Assembly (NCBI GenBank): GCA_017412765.1
Contig: JAFPWN010000047.1
Span: 62,001-126,000 of the forward strand
Direction: 5' to 3'
DNA length: 64,000 bases
DNA from: Oscillospiraceae bacterium
GTDB lineage: Bacteria > Bacillota > Clostridia > Oscillospirales > Oscillospiraceae
Each line of letters starts with the position of its first letter. The first letter of the stretch is position 1. Positions 25,154 to 34,478 of the stretch are shown piece by piece. The notes below the pieces were generated by a model. It was given only the letters and a program-made list of their open reading frames with translations, had not been told where the DNA came from and searched no databases. The position numbers and the translations under genes are program-made.

Positions 25154-26221
25154 ATGAATAACCGTTTGATGCGCGTATCCGAATCGCTGAAGGATGCCGG
25201 ACTTACCCAGATGCTCGTGACAGATCCCTCGTCTATCCGCTACCTGACCGGCGTTGAGATCGAGCCGGGCGAGCGCTTTGTCGGGCTGTTTCTCTCTGAG
25301 GAACAGCCGAAGCTCATAATAAACAGACTGTTCTCAACGCCCGTTCAGGATCAGGAGATACTCTGGTACTCCGATACCGACGATCTTGCGGGACTTCTGG
25401 CCTCGCTCTGCGACGGAGGCAAGCCGCTCGGAATAGATAAGCAGATGCCGGCGCGCTTTCTGCTGCCGCTGCGCGACAGACTTCCGAACAGCCGCATGAC
25501 GCTCGCAAGCGAATGTGTAGACTGGGTGAGGGGAGTCAAGGATGAGAATGAGCGCGAGCTTATGCGGATGAACAGCCGCATAAACGATGAGGTAATGCTC
25601 CGCACGAAGGCATTTATCCGCGAGGGCATGACAGAAAAGCAGGTCGCTGAATATCTGACAGCGCAGTATTATGACCTCGGATGCGAGAGCGTATCCTTCG
25701 ACCCCATCGTTTCCTTCGGAGCGAACGCCGCCGACCCGCACCATATGCCGGACAGTACCGTGCTGAAACGCAGCGACTGCATAGTAGTTGACATCGGCGG
25801 AAAGAAGCAGGGCTATTGCAGCGATATGACGCGGACGTTTGCCTGCGGTGAGGCGAGTGAAAAACTCAGAAGCGTACATGATCTCGTTGTGCGCGCAAAC
25901 GAAACCGCGGAGAGTATAATAAAGCCCGGCGTGCGCCTCTGCGATATAGACAAAGCTGCGCGCGACGTTATCGCAGAAGCCGGCTGCGGCGAGTATTTCA
26001 CACACAGGCTCGGGCACTTCATCGGCACCGAGGTGCACGAATACGGCGACGTTTCCGCGGCTTTCACGAAAAAAGTCGAGGAGGGCATGGTATTCTCCTG
26101 CGAGCCGGGCGTATATCTTCCGGGAGAGCTCGGAGTGCGGATCGAAGACCTCGTGCTCGTGACTAAGGACGGATGCGAGGTGCTGAACCGCGTCGCGAAG
26201 AAATTGGAAATTGTCGGATAA
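25154..26221 (+). CDS. M24 family metallopeptidase (Xaa-Pro aminopeptidase/prolidase type)
   Basis: A 355-residue cytoplasmic peptidase with creatinase-like N-domain (about 1-125) and pita-bread M24 catalytic domain. Metal ligands are visible: Asp in VVDIGGKKQGYCSDMTRTF (two Asp), His in HRLGHFIGTEVHE, Glu in FSCEPGVY and Glu in GVRIEDLVLV. It should release N-terminal residues before proline from peptides. The start is ATG 25154 behind GGAGG; the frame is open upstream through the repeat element, but that part is non-coding. The right copy of the element's flanking hairpin lies 21 bp before ATG, inside the 5' leader, where it could affect expression. Confidence 0.92.
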   Translation: MNNRLMRVSESLKDAGLTQMLVTDPSSIRYLTGVEIEPGERFVGLFLSEEQPKLIINRLFSTPVQDQEILWYSDTDDLAGLLASLCDGGKPLGIDKQMPARFLLPLRDRLPNSRMTLASECVDWVRGVKDENERELMRMNSRINDEVMLRTKAFIREGMTEKQVAEYLTAQYYDLGCESVSFDPIVSFGANAADPHHMPDSTVLKRSDCIVVDIGGKKQGYCSDMTRTFACGEASEKLRSVHDLVVRANETAESIIKPGVRLCDIDKAARDVIAEAGCGEYFTHRLGHFIGTEVHEYGDVSAAFTKKVEEGMVFSCEPGVYLPGELGVRIEDLVLVTKDGCEVLNRVAKKLEIVG

Positions 26222-26235
26222 TGACGAAAAAAACC

Positions 26236-26264
26236 TTGTAAAACCGGCAGGAATAGTTTATAAT
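26236..26264 (+). promoter_or_regulatory. Sigma-A promoter of the YegP-like gene
   Basis: TTGTAA (26236) and TATAAT (26259), spacer 17 bp, 41 bp before ATG 26306, with AGGAGGGAA as ribosome site. Confidence 0.8.
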
Positions 26265-26305
26265 CAACATATCATCATAAAATCTATCTCAGGAGGGAAC
26301 TCAAA

Positions 26306-26674
26306 ATGGGGAAATTCGTTGTCAGAGGAACTAAGACCGGAATCAAATTCGATCTCAAGGCGAGCAATGGCGAGGTCATCGCCACCAGCGAGGTTTATAC
26401 CTCTGAGGCTGCCTGCATGAAGGGACTTCAGTCCGTTCAGAAGAACGCTCCCATTGCCGGTATCGAGGATCAGACCAAGGAGGGCTTCGAGAAGCAGAAG
26501 CATCCGAAGTTCGAGATCTACAATGACAAGGCCGGTGAGATCCGCTTCCGCCTTAAGGCCACGAACGGACAGATCATCGCTACCAGCGAGGGCTATAAGT
26601 CCATAGCGAGCTGCGTAAACGGCATCGAGTCCGTCAAGAAGAATGTTGTTGACGCCAAGATCGAGAAGGAATAA
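26306..26674 (+). CDS. YegP-like protein with two DUF1508 repeats
   Basis: A 122-residue protein made of two repeats of the UPF0339/DUF1508 module. The first is KFVVRGTKTGIKFDLKASNG ... ATSEVYTSEAACMKGLQSVQKNA; the second is KFEIYNDKAGEIRFRLKATNG ... ATSEGYKSIASCVNGIESVKKN. The fold is a small beta-sheet protein; its biological role is not established. It has a strong promoter, a strong ribosome site, mostly optimal codons and its own terminator, so it is probably abundant. Single-gene unit. Confidence 0.92.
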   Translation: MGKFVVRGTKTGIKFDLKASNGEVIATSEVYTSEAACMKGLQSVQKNAPIAGIEDQTKEGFEKQKHPKFEIYNDKAGEIRFRLKATNGQIIATSEGYKSIASCVNGIESVKKNVVDAKIEKE

Positions 26675-26696
26675 GAGATAAAACGATATACAATTC

Positions 26697-26735
26697 GACC
26701 CCGTTTGTGATTTCAAACGGGGTCGGTTTTATTTT
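26697..26735. terminator. Terminator after the YegP-like gene
   Basis: GACCCCGTTTG (26697) pairs with CAAACGGGGTC (26714), loop TGATTT, followed by GGTTTTATTTT. It also lies at the 3' end of the convergent membrane-protein gene. Confidence 0.85.
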
Positions 26736-27298
26736 GTATGAAAATACTTTTTCGCTTCGCTTATGAGCTGACCGCGAAGGGCAGCGATTGCCGCGATAAG
26801 AAGCGAGAGACTCAGCGCCGCGAGGACGAGGAGGGGAACGGAGAAGCCGCCGTCCATGAAAATGATGATCGCGCACGCGACGGTAGATGCAAAAAGTGAG
26901 ATCACAAGCGGCATTACGTTGCGGGTCTGCCTGCGTCTGTCCGCGAAGAAAAGCGCTGCCAGCGCGGCGAGAGTGGCGGCAAGGAGCATCGGTATGACGA
27001 AGCTTGCCCAGCCCGGAGCGAGAACGCTGTCAATGACAGCGAGCAGGACCGCGACCTCGCTTGCGAGTACGCATCCGCGCGAGATTATGCTCGCCTGGAT
27101 CGTCGGACGGTAGAGAACGCTCCACGCGATCACGCAGGAAACGACGACAACGTAGCTCCAGCGCTTACCTCCGACCGCGAGGTTCACGATAACGGCGGCG
27201 ATCGCGCCGATAAACAGCAGCCATTTTATGTTTTCATACAGCACGCGCAGAAATCTTCCGCCGGTTTTGGCGTGCGGATAGATGTTCTCAATCTCCAT
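26729..27298 (-). CDS. Polytopic membrane protein, DUF6320-like
   Basis: A 189-residue membrane protein with about six hydrophobic helices and short loops. In related bacteria a DUF6320 membrane protein typically follows an alcohol-acetyltransferase-like protein, and the same order is seen here. The cysteine-rich zinc ribbon that begins many DUF6320 proteins is missing, so this may be a short variant. Its ATG (27298) lies within the end of the upstream acyltransferase gene, an 11-bp overlap, with GGGAGGCGAAC as ribosome site; translation is probably coupled. Substrate and role are unknown. Confidence 0.6.
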   Translation of the reverse strand: MEIENIYPHAKTGGRFLRVLYENIKWLLFIGAIAAVIVNLAVGGKRWSYVVVVSCVIAWSVLYRPTIQASIISRGCVLASEVAVLLAVIDSVLAPGWASFVIPMLLAATLAALAALFFADRRRQTRNVMPLVISLFASTVACAIIIFMDGGFSVPLLVLAALSLSLLIAAIAALRGQLISEAKKYFHTK

Positions 27299-28781
27299 AT
27301 AGTTCGCCTCCCGTCAGCTTGATCTCGATGCCGCGCGCAGTGAATTCGCGGTACAGCCGCTCCTCAAAGGATGGGTCAACGGTGTTTTTCGCTATGCTCA
27401 GCACCGCCTTATCACCGACAGTGACAAGTCCGCAGGCGGCGCGGTTCGTTGACACCGAGCCTATGACGAAGTCAAACTTCTCAACGTGCTTCTGCATACT
27501 CTCCGGCATCTTTACAATACCGAGATTTGACAGCGTATTTGTGAATATCCGCTCTCCGAGGAAGCCGTAGATGACCTGCGCGACGGGGATCTTTATGCTC
27601 AGCGGCACAAACCGCAGATTATGTACGAGCGAAGCGGCGGCGTTCATCTGCTTCATAAGATTTTTGCGCTCAAGTCCGCTCGTCAGACAAGCGTGCATAT
27701 TGCGGAGAACGTTTTCGAGCGAATAATCGTCCTCGACCGGCATCCTAAGCGTTGCGTAAAGCGCGAAGTTGCGCATTGTTTTGGAGGGGAAATGCTTTCG
27801 CATATTCGCCGGTATCTGCACCTGGATATTTCCCTCACCGCCGTCCATAGCTGCGCGCGACGCGATAAAGATGAGCGCCGATACAAGCTCAGTAACTGTC
27901 GCGCCGTTTTCCTTCGCAAGAGTAGAGAGCTTCGCGGAATCCATCTCAAAGTGGATTATTCGGCAGGGCCGCACGCGGCTGAGCTTGCCACCGAGCTGAC
28001 GCGCGGGAGCGTCTACAAGACCGCCTCCGCCGCTCTTGTCGCGGTATCGTAAAAACGCGTTCTCGCCCTCCTCCGGGTCGGGGATAGCGCCGAGGTCAAA
28101 AACCCCGTCCTCGGCGGGTATTTCTTCACCGAGGAGCGTAAGATATCGGGCAACGAGCGTTTTGAGAAAAATAAGTCCGCCGTTGCCGTCGGTCAGTATG
28201 TGGAAAAACTCCACTGAAATGCGGCTGCGGTAGTAAACTACCCTGAGAGCCGGAGTGTTTGAGGCGAGAGAGATCGGCTCGCAGACCATGCCGTCCTCCT
28301 CCTTGACGGGGTATCTCGTCACGAGCGCGTCGAGATAGTGCCAGAAAAAGCCGCGCTTTACGGTTACGGCAAAGTACGGAAATCTCGGCATGACGTCGCT
28401 GAGCGCGATCTGCAGAAGCTCCGGCACAACGTCGGCTTTCAGATATGCGGAGAGGCGAAAGACTGCCATCTTTGTCATCGACATACTGAGCGGGTAGATC
28501 TTAGCCGAGGAATCGAGCGCGTACCACACAGAGCCCTCGCGGCTGTAAAAGCCGCCGAGTACGGTCGGGTCAAGCCTGCGAACGACTTCATCTACGCTTA
28601 CGCCGTTAACGAGATAGTACATTACGGCTCGGTCGTAATCCTCGCGGAATGCGGCGCTTTCTCTGCGCCCGAGGCTTAGATGCTCGTCGAGGCGGCGCAT
28701 AAGGCGCTCGAGCTTTTCTCTGTCCTCCGGAGAAAGGGAGGAGAGGTATTTATTCAGTTTTTCATTCTTTTCATTCATCAT
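27288..28781 (-). CDS. Condensation-type acyltransferase (alcohol acetyltransferase-like)
   Basis: A 497-residue cytoplasmic protein with the chloramphenicol-acetyltransferase/condensation fold. The catalytic HxxxDG motif is FFHILTDGNGG. Further family signs are the central IPANMRKHFPSKTMRNFALYA and late NTLSNLGIVKMP segments, close to the alcohol-acetyltransferase family. It should transfer an acyl group from a CoA or carrier thioester to a hydroxyl or amine; the acceptor is unknown. A predicted membrane partner overlaps its 3' end, suggesting lipid or cell-envelope chemistry. Two adjacent ATG codons (28781, 28778) can serve as start; the ribosome site is poor. It is divergent from comEC. 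Confidence 0.75.
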   Translation of the reverse strand: MMNEKNEKLNKYLSSLSPEDREKLERLMRRLDEHLSLGRRESAAFREDYDRAVMYYLVNGVSVDEVVRRLDPTVLGGFYSREGSVWYALDSSAKIYPLSMSMTKMAVFRLSAYLKADVVPELLQIALSDVMPRFPYFAVTVKRGFFWHYLDALVTRYPVKEEDGMVCEPISLASNTPALRVVYYRSRISVEFFHILTDGNGGLIFLKTLVARYLTLLGEEIPAEDGVFDLGAIPDPEEGENAFLRYRDKSGGGGLVDAPARQLGGKLSRVRPCRIIHFEMDSAKLSTLAKENGATVTELVSALIFIASRAAMDGGEGNIQVQIPANMRKHFPSKTMRNFALYATLRMPVEDDYSLENVLRNMHACLTSGLERKNLMKQMNAAASLVHNLRFVPLSIKIPVAQVIYGFLGERIFTNTLSNLGIVKMPESMQKHVEKFDFVIGSVSTNRAACGLVTVGDKAVLSIAKNTVDPSFEERLYREFTARGIEIKLTGGELYGD

Positions 28782-28817
28782 GCCGCTATTTTACCACAAT
28801 ATATCGAAAATGTGAAG

Positions 28818-28846
28818 TTGAAAAAGTGCGCGGAATAATGTAAAAT
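28818..28846 (+). promoter_or_regulatory. Promoter of comEC-holA-RNase M5
   Basis: TTGAAA (28818) and TAAAAT (28841), spacer 17 bp, 30 bp upstream of the GTG start at 28876. Confidence 0.65.
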
Positions 28847-28875
28847 AAAGATTATGAAAATAGGGGAGGCGCGAC

Positions 28876-31164
28876 GTGAGAAAGCTTGCTCTGGCGTGTT
28901 TTTCGTTTTCTGCCGCGTGCTTTCTCGCGCGGTTTATCTTTAAGGATAAGCTCGGACTTATCGCGGCCGCAGCGCTTGCGCTCGCGGCTGTCGTCCTGCT
29001 TTTTATAAAGACCCCGAACCGCGCCGCAGTGGTCGCCGCGCTGCTTTTTATGGCGCTCGGCTTTGTCTATTCCTATGGCTACGGGAGATTTTTCCTCTCG
29101 AGAGCGGAAACGCTGGTTTCCGACGAGCGGCGCGAGTTTACCGCGACCTGCCGCGACTATCCCGAGCTGCGCGACGCGGGCTGGAAAGTGCCCGTAACGC
29201 TGGAATCCGAAGCCGGCGAGGTCTTTGCCGAGGCTTACGTCTACGACGATTCGGCTGAAGCTCTGCGCCCCGGAGACAGGGTCAGATTCAAGGCTGTCTC
29301 GTCGCTCGCGGATAAGCTCGGCGACGCTGAAACCGATTACTTTTTCGCGCGCGGCGACTATCTTACGCTTCGCAGGGTGCGGGATTTTGAAATTACCGAT
29401 GCCGCGCCGGAAACGCCGCTTCGCTATATCCACCGCTATATTGCGCGCGTTATCTCGGAGTCTATCGAAAAGATCTTTCCGAAAGATACCGCAGGCCTTG
29501 CGCTCGGCCTGATAACCGGAGATAAATCGCTTCTCCGCAGCGACAAAGCGCTCGTCTACGATATGCAGCGCAGCGGAGTTTACCACATCGCAACCGTGTC
29601 CGGTCTGCACGTCTCTCTGCTCTGCGGGCTGATTTTTATTGTTTTCGGCAGGCGCAGATGGACAGCGCCCTTAACCTTACCGCTTCTTATACTGTTTGCC
29701 GCGATCTCAGGCTTTCGCCCGAGCGTTGTGAGAGCGGTTATCATGCAGAGCTTTCTCCTGCTTGCGCCGCTTATGCGGAGAGAGGACGATAAAATAACGG
29801 CGCTTTCCTTTGCGCTTGCGGTTTTACTGATACTGAATCCGTTCTCAGCGAGCGACGTCGGGCTTCAGCTCTCCTTTGCCGCAACTCTGGGCATAGTACT
29901 ATTCAGCGAGAAGATAAACGCGCGACTATTTGCGGCGCTGAGAGTCAAGGAGATTAAAAATTCGCGCCTTCGCGCATTTATCGCGGGCGCCGTCAGTACC
30001 GCTGTCGTTACGCTCTCTGCGCTGACGCTCACTGTGCCGCTTTCGGCGGTACACTTCGGCTATTTCTCGCTTGTCAGCCCCGTAACGAACGTGCTCATAG
30101 GCTGGGCAGTCGCTCCGGCGTTCGTACTGAGCGCTGTCGCGGCGATCTTCGGCGCTCTTGTTCCGATAGCCGGTACGATAATTGCCTTTGCCGCGTCGCT
30201 GTTTTTGAGATATATCGCGTTTATCGCGCGTCTGTGCGCCTCGATACCGCTTGCGAGCCTTTACGTTGACGATCCTGCGATAGTCCTGTGGCTCTTTTTC
30301 GCTTACGCTCTGGTGATCTGGCTCGTCGCGCGGAAAACGCCGTTTTCACAGTTTTTCTATCCCGCCGTAGCGATAGCTGCCGGGCTTGTGATCGTCATTG
30401 TCGGAACAGATCTCTATTACACGCTCCGCCCGGGCTACTCTGTCACTTCGCTCGACGTGGGGCAGGGAACCGCGATAGTCGTCGCCTCCGGCGGCAAAAC
30501 CGCGGTCATCGACTGCGGCGGCACCTACGCCGACTCGTCAGGCGACAAGACCGCGCGGTTTATACGCTCTGTCGGCGGGTATTGCGTCGATATGCTGTGC
30601 GTTACGCATTTTCACGCCGACCACGTAAACGGTATCCCGGCGCTCTCCGCTCAGATGCGCGTAAAGAGCGCTATTCTGCCGGACCCAACCGATGAAAACG
30701 AGAACGATTCCATCGTTTACGATTCGCTCAAAAAAGCTGAGATTATAACATGCACGGAGAACATGAGCTTCACTCTCGGCAACGCCGTAATAACGGTCAT
30801 TGCGCCGGTCGGAAGCGGAGAGCTGAACGAAACGGGGCTGAGCTATCTTGTCACCTGCGGGGATTTTGACACGCTTATCACCGGCGATATGGGCGCGGCT
30901 ACTGAGCTGAGGCTGCTTGAAAAGTACGATATTCCGGATTTAGAATGCCTCGTCGTCGGGCATCACGGCTCCGCAGGCTCGACCTCGGAGAGATTTCTCA
31001 TCGAAACGTCACCGGAGATAGGAATTATCTCCTGCGGCGCGTTCAATACATACGGGCATCCGGCTCCCGAAACCGAAAGGCGCCTTACTGAGTGCGGCGT
31101 GACCTATTACGTAACTGCCGATATCGGAAATATTACGGTTTATTCAGAGGAAAAATATGGCTGA
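28876..31164 (+). CDS. comEC: ComEC/Rec2 DNA-uptake channel
   Basis: A 762-residue polytopic protein that forms the inner-membrane channel for single-stranded DNA in natural transformation. The order is two or three N-terminal helices, a DUF4131 beta-domain (about 90-175), the Competence domain (about 195-470; YHIATVSGLHVSLL, ISGFRPSVVRAVIM), and a C-terminal metallo-beta-lactamase-like domain (about 520-755) with THFHADHVNG, ITGDMG and GHHGSAGSTS. All three domains are present, so it looks functional. GTG 28876 follows GGGGAGG. It overlaps holA by 8 bp. Together with the type IV pilus at 1-18 kb it gives both ends of a competence machine; ComEA and ComFA are not in the window. Confidence 0.95.
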   Translation: MRKLALACFSFSAACFLARFIFKDKLGLIAAAALALAAVVLLFIKTPNRAAVVAALLFMALGFVYSYGYGRFFLSRAETLVSDERREFTATCRDYPELRDAGWKVPVTLESEAGEVFAEAYVYDDSAEALRPGDRVRFKAVSSLADKLGDAETDYFFARGDYLTLRRVRDFEITDAAPETPLRYIHRYIARVISESIEKIFPKDTAGLALGLITGDKSLLRSDKALVYDMQRSGVYHIATVSGLHVSLLCGLIFIVFGRRRWTAPLTLPLLILFAAISGFRPSVVRAVIMQSFLLLAPLMRREDDKITALSFALAVLLILNPFSASDVGLQLSFAATLGIVLFSEKINARLFAALRVKEIKNSRLRAFIAGAVSTAVVTLSALTLTVPLSAVHFGYFSLVSPVTNVLIGWAVAPAFVLSAVAAIFGALVPIAGTIIAFAASLFLRYIAFIARLCASIPLASLYVDDPAIVLWLFFAYALVIWLVARKTPFSQFFYPAVAIAAGLVIVIVGTDLYYTLRPGYSVTSLDVGQGTAIVVASGGKTAVIDCGGTYADSSGDKTARFIRSVGGYCVDMLCVTHFHADHVNGIPALSAQMRVKSAILPDPTDENENDSIVYDSLKKAEIITCTENMSFTLGNAVITVIAPVGSGELNETGLSYLVTCGDFDTLITGDMGAATELRLLEKYDIPDLECLVVGHHGSAGSTSERFLIETSPEIGIISCGAFNTYGHPAPETERRLTECGVTYYVTADIGNITVYSEEKYG

Positions 31165-32191
31165 TTTCAAGAAAAAAGAAAAGAACAACGACGCGTACAA
31201 GAGTCTCGTTTCCGACCTCAAAGCCGGCACGCTCGCGCCGCTCTACGCCTTGTACGGCGAGGAGAGATATCTGCTTGAGAACGTGCTGACGCGAATGCGG
31301 GCAACTGTCGAAAAAGGTACGGAGGAATTCAACTACAAGCGCCTTGAGGGGAAGAGCCTCACGATGGAGGATCTTCAGGAGGCGGTAGACGCCATGCCGG
31401 TGTTCTCGGACAGGGTCTTTGTCGAGGTGCAGGACTACGATATGTCGCGCCTTGCTGAGGAAACACGCGCCGAGCTCATTCGGATTCTTTCCGATATTCC
31501 GGAGTACACAACGGTTGCGTTCGTTTTCCCCGGTGAAGATATGAAGCTCGACGCCAGATCAAAGACCGGCGCGCAGCTAAAAAATCTTTTTACGCAGGTC
31601 GATTTCAACCAGCAGGAGACCGGCGACCTCATAAAGTGGGTCATGAAGCACGCGAAGGACGTCGGCAAGACGATAGACAGACCTACCGCGGATCATCTCA
31701 TCTTTGTCACAGACGGACTGATGACCACGATGACCGGTGAGATCGAGAAGCTCGGCGCGTACTGCACGGGCGAGGCGATCACGAAGGCGGACATCGACGC
31801 GATCGTTACTCCTACTCTCGAAGCAGACCTCTGGGGACTGCTTGACGCGATCGCGGACGGAAATATACGCCTCGCCGCCGAGAAAATGAACGGAATGCTC
31901 GAGAACAATGAGAGCGCGAGCGGGATAATCTATACGATCTCACAGCGCCTGCGCCAGCTTGCTTCGACAAGGGCGATGCTCGATTCCGGAGCCACGATGC
32001 AGGAGATCCAGTCCGCGCTCGGAGTGAAGGACTATCCCGCGAAAAAGCTCGTCGGCTCAGCGAGAAAGCTCTCGCTGAAGCTGTGGCGGCGCGACCTCAG
32101 GGCGTGCCTCGACGCGGCGTATAAATTAAACTCAAACTACCGCCGCGAGAAGGAGATCCTTGCGGAGCTTATTGCGAGGCTCGGCGCATGA
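31157..32191 (+). CDS. holA: DNA polymerase III subunit delta
   Basis: A 344-residue clamp-loader subunit that opens the beta clamp. Family signs are LAPLYALYGEERYLLENVLTRM at the N-terminus, AVDAMPVFSDRVFVEVQD, and the C-terminal helical domain with RQLASTRAMLDSG and LNSNYRREKEILAELIARL. Length and layout are normal. It overlaps comEC by 8 bp; comEC-holA order is common in Bacillota. The RNase M5-like gene starts inside its stop codon. Confidence 0.93.
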   Translation: MADFKKKEKNNDAYKSLVSDLKAGTLAPLYALYGEERYLLENVLTRMRATVEKGTEEFNYKRLEGKSLTMEDLQEAVDAMPVFSDRVFVEVQDYDMSRLAEETRAELIRILSDIPEYTTVAFVFPGEDMKLDARSKTGAQLKNLFTQVDFNQQETGDLIKWVMKHAKDVGKTIDRPTADHLIFVTDGLMTTMTGEIEKLGAYCTGEAITKADIDAIVTPTLEADLWGLLDAIADGNIRLAAEKMNGMLENNESASGIIYTISQRLRQLASTRAMLDSGATMQEIQSALGVKDYPAKKLVGSARKLSLKLWRRDLRACLDAAYKLNSNYRREKEILAELIARLGA

Positions 32192-32775
32192 GGGTGAGGG
32201 AGACGATAGTCTGCGAGGGCAGATACGATAAAAATACGATCCTGCAGGCGGTGGACGCGACCGTTGTCGAAACGAGGGGCTTCGGAGTTTTCACTGACAA
32301 AGAGCGACTGGAGCTTATCCGGAAGCTCGGAGAGAAAAACGGACTTATAATCCTTACAGACCCCGACGGAGCTGGTTTTCTCATCCGCGCGAGGCTCAAA
32401 AGCCGATTGAACGGCGTTGAAATAAAGGAAGCGTACGTGCCCGATATTCTCGGCAAGGAGCGCCGCAAGCCGTCACCGTCAAAGGAGGGCAAGCTCGGCG
32501 TTGAGGGAATGGAAAAGGGCGTTATTATCGAGGCGCTGAGGCGCGCCGGCGCGACGTTTGACGACGGCGAAAAAACCGAAAAGACGGCGGAGATCACAAA
32601 AGCGGATCTCTACGACCTCGGGCTGACGGGGCGTTCGGACAGCTCCGCGCGAAGGGCTCTGCTGCTGCGCGAGCTTCAGCTTCCGGAGCGCATGACGGCA
32701 AACGCGCTTATGGACGTTCTGAACGCTATCATGACAAAAAGCGAGCTTATTGAGCTTTCAGAGAGGCTTTTTTGA
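32188..32775 (+). CDS. rnmV: Ribonuclease M5-like Toprim protein
   Basis: A 195-residue protein with an N-terminal Toprim domain (VCEGRYDKNTILQAVDATVVETRG with catalytic Glu, and ILTDPDGAGFLIRARL with the DxD-type motif) and a C-terminal DUF4093 domain. RNase M5 matures the 5S rRNA precursor in Bacillota. Its ATG overlaps the holA stop (ATGA at 32188). In many Firmicutes it lies near ksgA; here it is the end of the comEC operon. The family is clear; the 5S role is by homology. Confidence 0.88.
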   Translation: MRVRETIVCEGRYDKNTILQAVDATVVETRGFGVFTDKERLELIRKLGEKNGLIILTDPDGAGFLIRARLKSRLNGVEIKEAYVPDILGKERRKPSPSKEGKLGVEGMEKGVIIEALRRAGATFDDGEKTEKTAEITKADLYDLGLTGRSDSSARRALLLRELQLPERMTANALMDVLNAIMTKSELIELSERLF

Positions 32776-32784
32776 ATTTTTCTA

Positions 32785-32813
32785 TGTACAAATAATTCAA
32801 GCTGTGATATAAT
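32785..32813 (+). promoter_or_regulatory. Promoter of nrdR
   Basis: TGTACA (32785) and TATAAT (32808), spacer 17 bp, 32 bp before the ATG. Confidence 0.6.
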
Positions 32814-32844
32814 TATGTAAATCAAATCTTTGGAGGAAGATAAT

Positions 32845-33294
32845 ATGAAATGTCCGTTCTGCGGCTTTGACGAGAGCAAGGTTATAGATTCCAGACCCAA
32901 TGACGAGACCATACGCCGCAGACGCGAATGTCTCTCCTGCTCCAAGCGCTTCACTACTTATGAGTTTGTAGAGCATATGCCCATCGTTATCATCAAAAAG
33001 GACGGCTCGCGCCAGTCATTTGACAAGGTAAAGCTCATCAATTCAATGGTACACGCCTGCGATAAGCGCCAGGTCAGCCTTACGGATATAGAAAACGTCG
33101 CTTCGGAGATCGAAACCGAGCTTCAGAACTCCCTTGAGCGCGAGGTGCCGAGCACGCAGATCGGCGAGATGGTCATGAAGCGCCTGAAGACTCTCGACGA
33201 GGTCGCGTACGTTCGATTTGCGTCTGTCTATCGCCAGTTCAAGGACATAAACACCTTTATGGAGGAGCTGTCAAAGCTTCTCAGCGATAAATGA
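32845..33294 (+). CDS. nrdR: Transcriptional repressor NrdR
   Basis: A 149-residue regulator of ribonucleotide reductase genes. It has a zinc ribbon ([16 protein letters not shown] ... [17 protein letters not shown]) and an ATP-cone (about 49-139; [21 protein letters not shown]). It senses ATP/dATP and binds NrdR boxes. The start is ATG 32845 with GGAGGAAG upstream; a slightly longer reading exists but lacks a ribosome site. It is a single-gene unit with promoter and strong bidirectional terminator. No ribonucleotide reductase gene is in the window. Confidence 0.96.
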   Translation: MKCPFCGFDESKVIDSRPNDETIRRRRECLSCSKRFTTYEFVEHMPIVIIKKDGSRQSFDKVKLINSMVHACDKRQVSLTDIENVASEIETELQNSLEREVPSTQIGEMVMKRLKTLDEVAYVRFASVYRQFKDINTFMEELSKLLSDK

Positions 33295-33300
33295 GATATA

Positions 33301-33340
33301 AAAAAGACCCGCAGGTTTTCGTAACCTGCGGGTCTTTTTT
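33301..33340. terminator. Bidirectional terminator between nrdR and the permease gene
   Basis: A 17-bp perfect stem starts AAAAAGACCCGCAGGTT (33301), has loop TTCGT and is flanked by A and T runs, so it can act on both strands. The stop of the convergent permease gene lies at its right edge. Confidence 0.9.
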
Positions 33341-34478
33341 ACAGCGGAGAAAGACTTATAAAGTAGCCCGGAAGCACTACGAACGCGAAGAACGCGAGAG
33401 AGATGAGGGTGAAGTAAACTATAAACTTCAGTCCGTTTTTCGGGTACTCGCGCACATAGATGCGGTAGTTTATTACCGAGGCGAGCGAGCCGATGAGAGT
33501 GCAGAGCCCCGCAGAGTCCAGCCCATAGATCAGCGCGCCGCGGTTTACAGCGAAGGGATAGAGAACGATAGACGCCGGTACGTTTGAGATGAGCTGGCTC
33601 AGAAGTATGCTCCACAGATACTCGCGCCCGCCGACTGAGGAGCGCAGAAACTCCGATATCGCGGGATTTGCCGCAATAGATGAGGAGAATACGAAAAAGC
33701 ACAGGAACGTAAAGAGAAGGACGTAATCCGTGCGCCGCAGAATATCGCGGTCGATAAAGAAAATGCTGACGGCGACGATGACGAGCGAAACGTACCAGAA
33801 AGGAGTCCTCGAAACGATCGTCGCGAGAACGAGCAGAAACACCGCGAGGTAGCCCACGCGCTTTACCCTGCGCTCCGGCTTCCACTCGCCGGCAAAATCC
33901 GCGTCCTTTATATCAGTCCTCTCGCGCAGATCATTTCTGTACAGAAACAGCACGAAAGCGACGAGCAGAACGGCGGATATGATCCAGATCGGGAACATAT
34001 ACGCTATAAATCTCGCAGCGGAAACTCCGCTCTGCCCGTAGATAAACAGATTCTGCGGGCTGCCGAAGGGCGTCAGAAGCGAGCCGCGCACCGCGGCGAT
34101 ATTCTCCATCGAGATCACGGGGAGTATGTATTTCTCCTTATCGCCCGCGCGGAAGAGGATTATCGTAAGCGGCACGAAGATGATGAGCGAAACGTCGTTT
34201 GTCACGAACATCGAGGAAAAGAAAACGCTGAACACGAGAAAAAGACTAAGCGCCGCCATCGAGCCTATCCCGCCGGCAAGCCTCAGGAGCGGACGAAAGA
34301 TGTTCTCGCGCTTGAAGCCCTCAAGAACGGTGAGCATCATAAACAGAGTCCCGAGCGTGCGCCAGTCTATTTCACCGATGAGCGAGAGAGAGGGCGGTGT
34401 GATTATCATCGCCTCTATCGCCGCCGCGACGGAAACCGTCAGCATCGGCTCTTTTTTGAGGTAATTCAATAGCTTCAT
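33339..34478 (-). CDS. Ion-transporter-superfamily permease (CitMHS/ArsB/NhaD-like)
   Basis: A 379-residue protein with about ten membrane helices. The segments FFSSMFVTNDVSLIIFVPLT and LTPFGSPQNLFIYGQSG are typical of the IT superfamily (citrate, arsenite and Na/H antiporter relatives), where such motifs line the substrate site. The start chosen is ATG 34478, because it overlaps the stop of the upstream Cys-rich peptide (ATGA) and follows GCAGGTGCG. It is third in a coupled operon after FeoAB, which hints at a metal-related substrate or metal-citrate; this is inference. A longer reading from 34496 is possible. Confidence 0.8.
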   Translation of the reverse strand: MKLLNYLKKEPMLTVSVAAAIEAMIITPPSLSLIGEIDWRTLGTLFMMLTVLEGFKRENIFRPLLRLAGGIGSMAALSLFLVFSVFFSSMFVTNDVSLIIFVPLTIILFRAGDKEKYILPVISMENIAAVRGSLLTPFGSPQNLFIYGQSGVSAARFIAYMFPIWIISAVLLVAFVLFLYRNDLRERTDIKDADFAGEWKPERRVKRVGYLAVFLLVLATIVSRTPFWYVSLVIVAVSIFFIDRDILRRTDYVLLFTFLCFFVFSSSIAANPAISEFLRSSVGGREYLWSILLSQLISNVPASIVLYPFAVNRGALIYGLDSAGLCTLIGSLASVINYRIYVREYPKNGLKFIVYFTLISLAFFAFVVLPGYFISLSPL

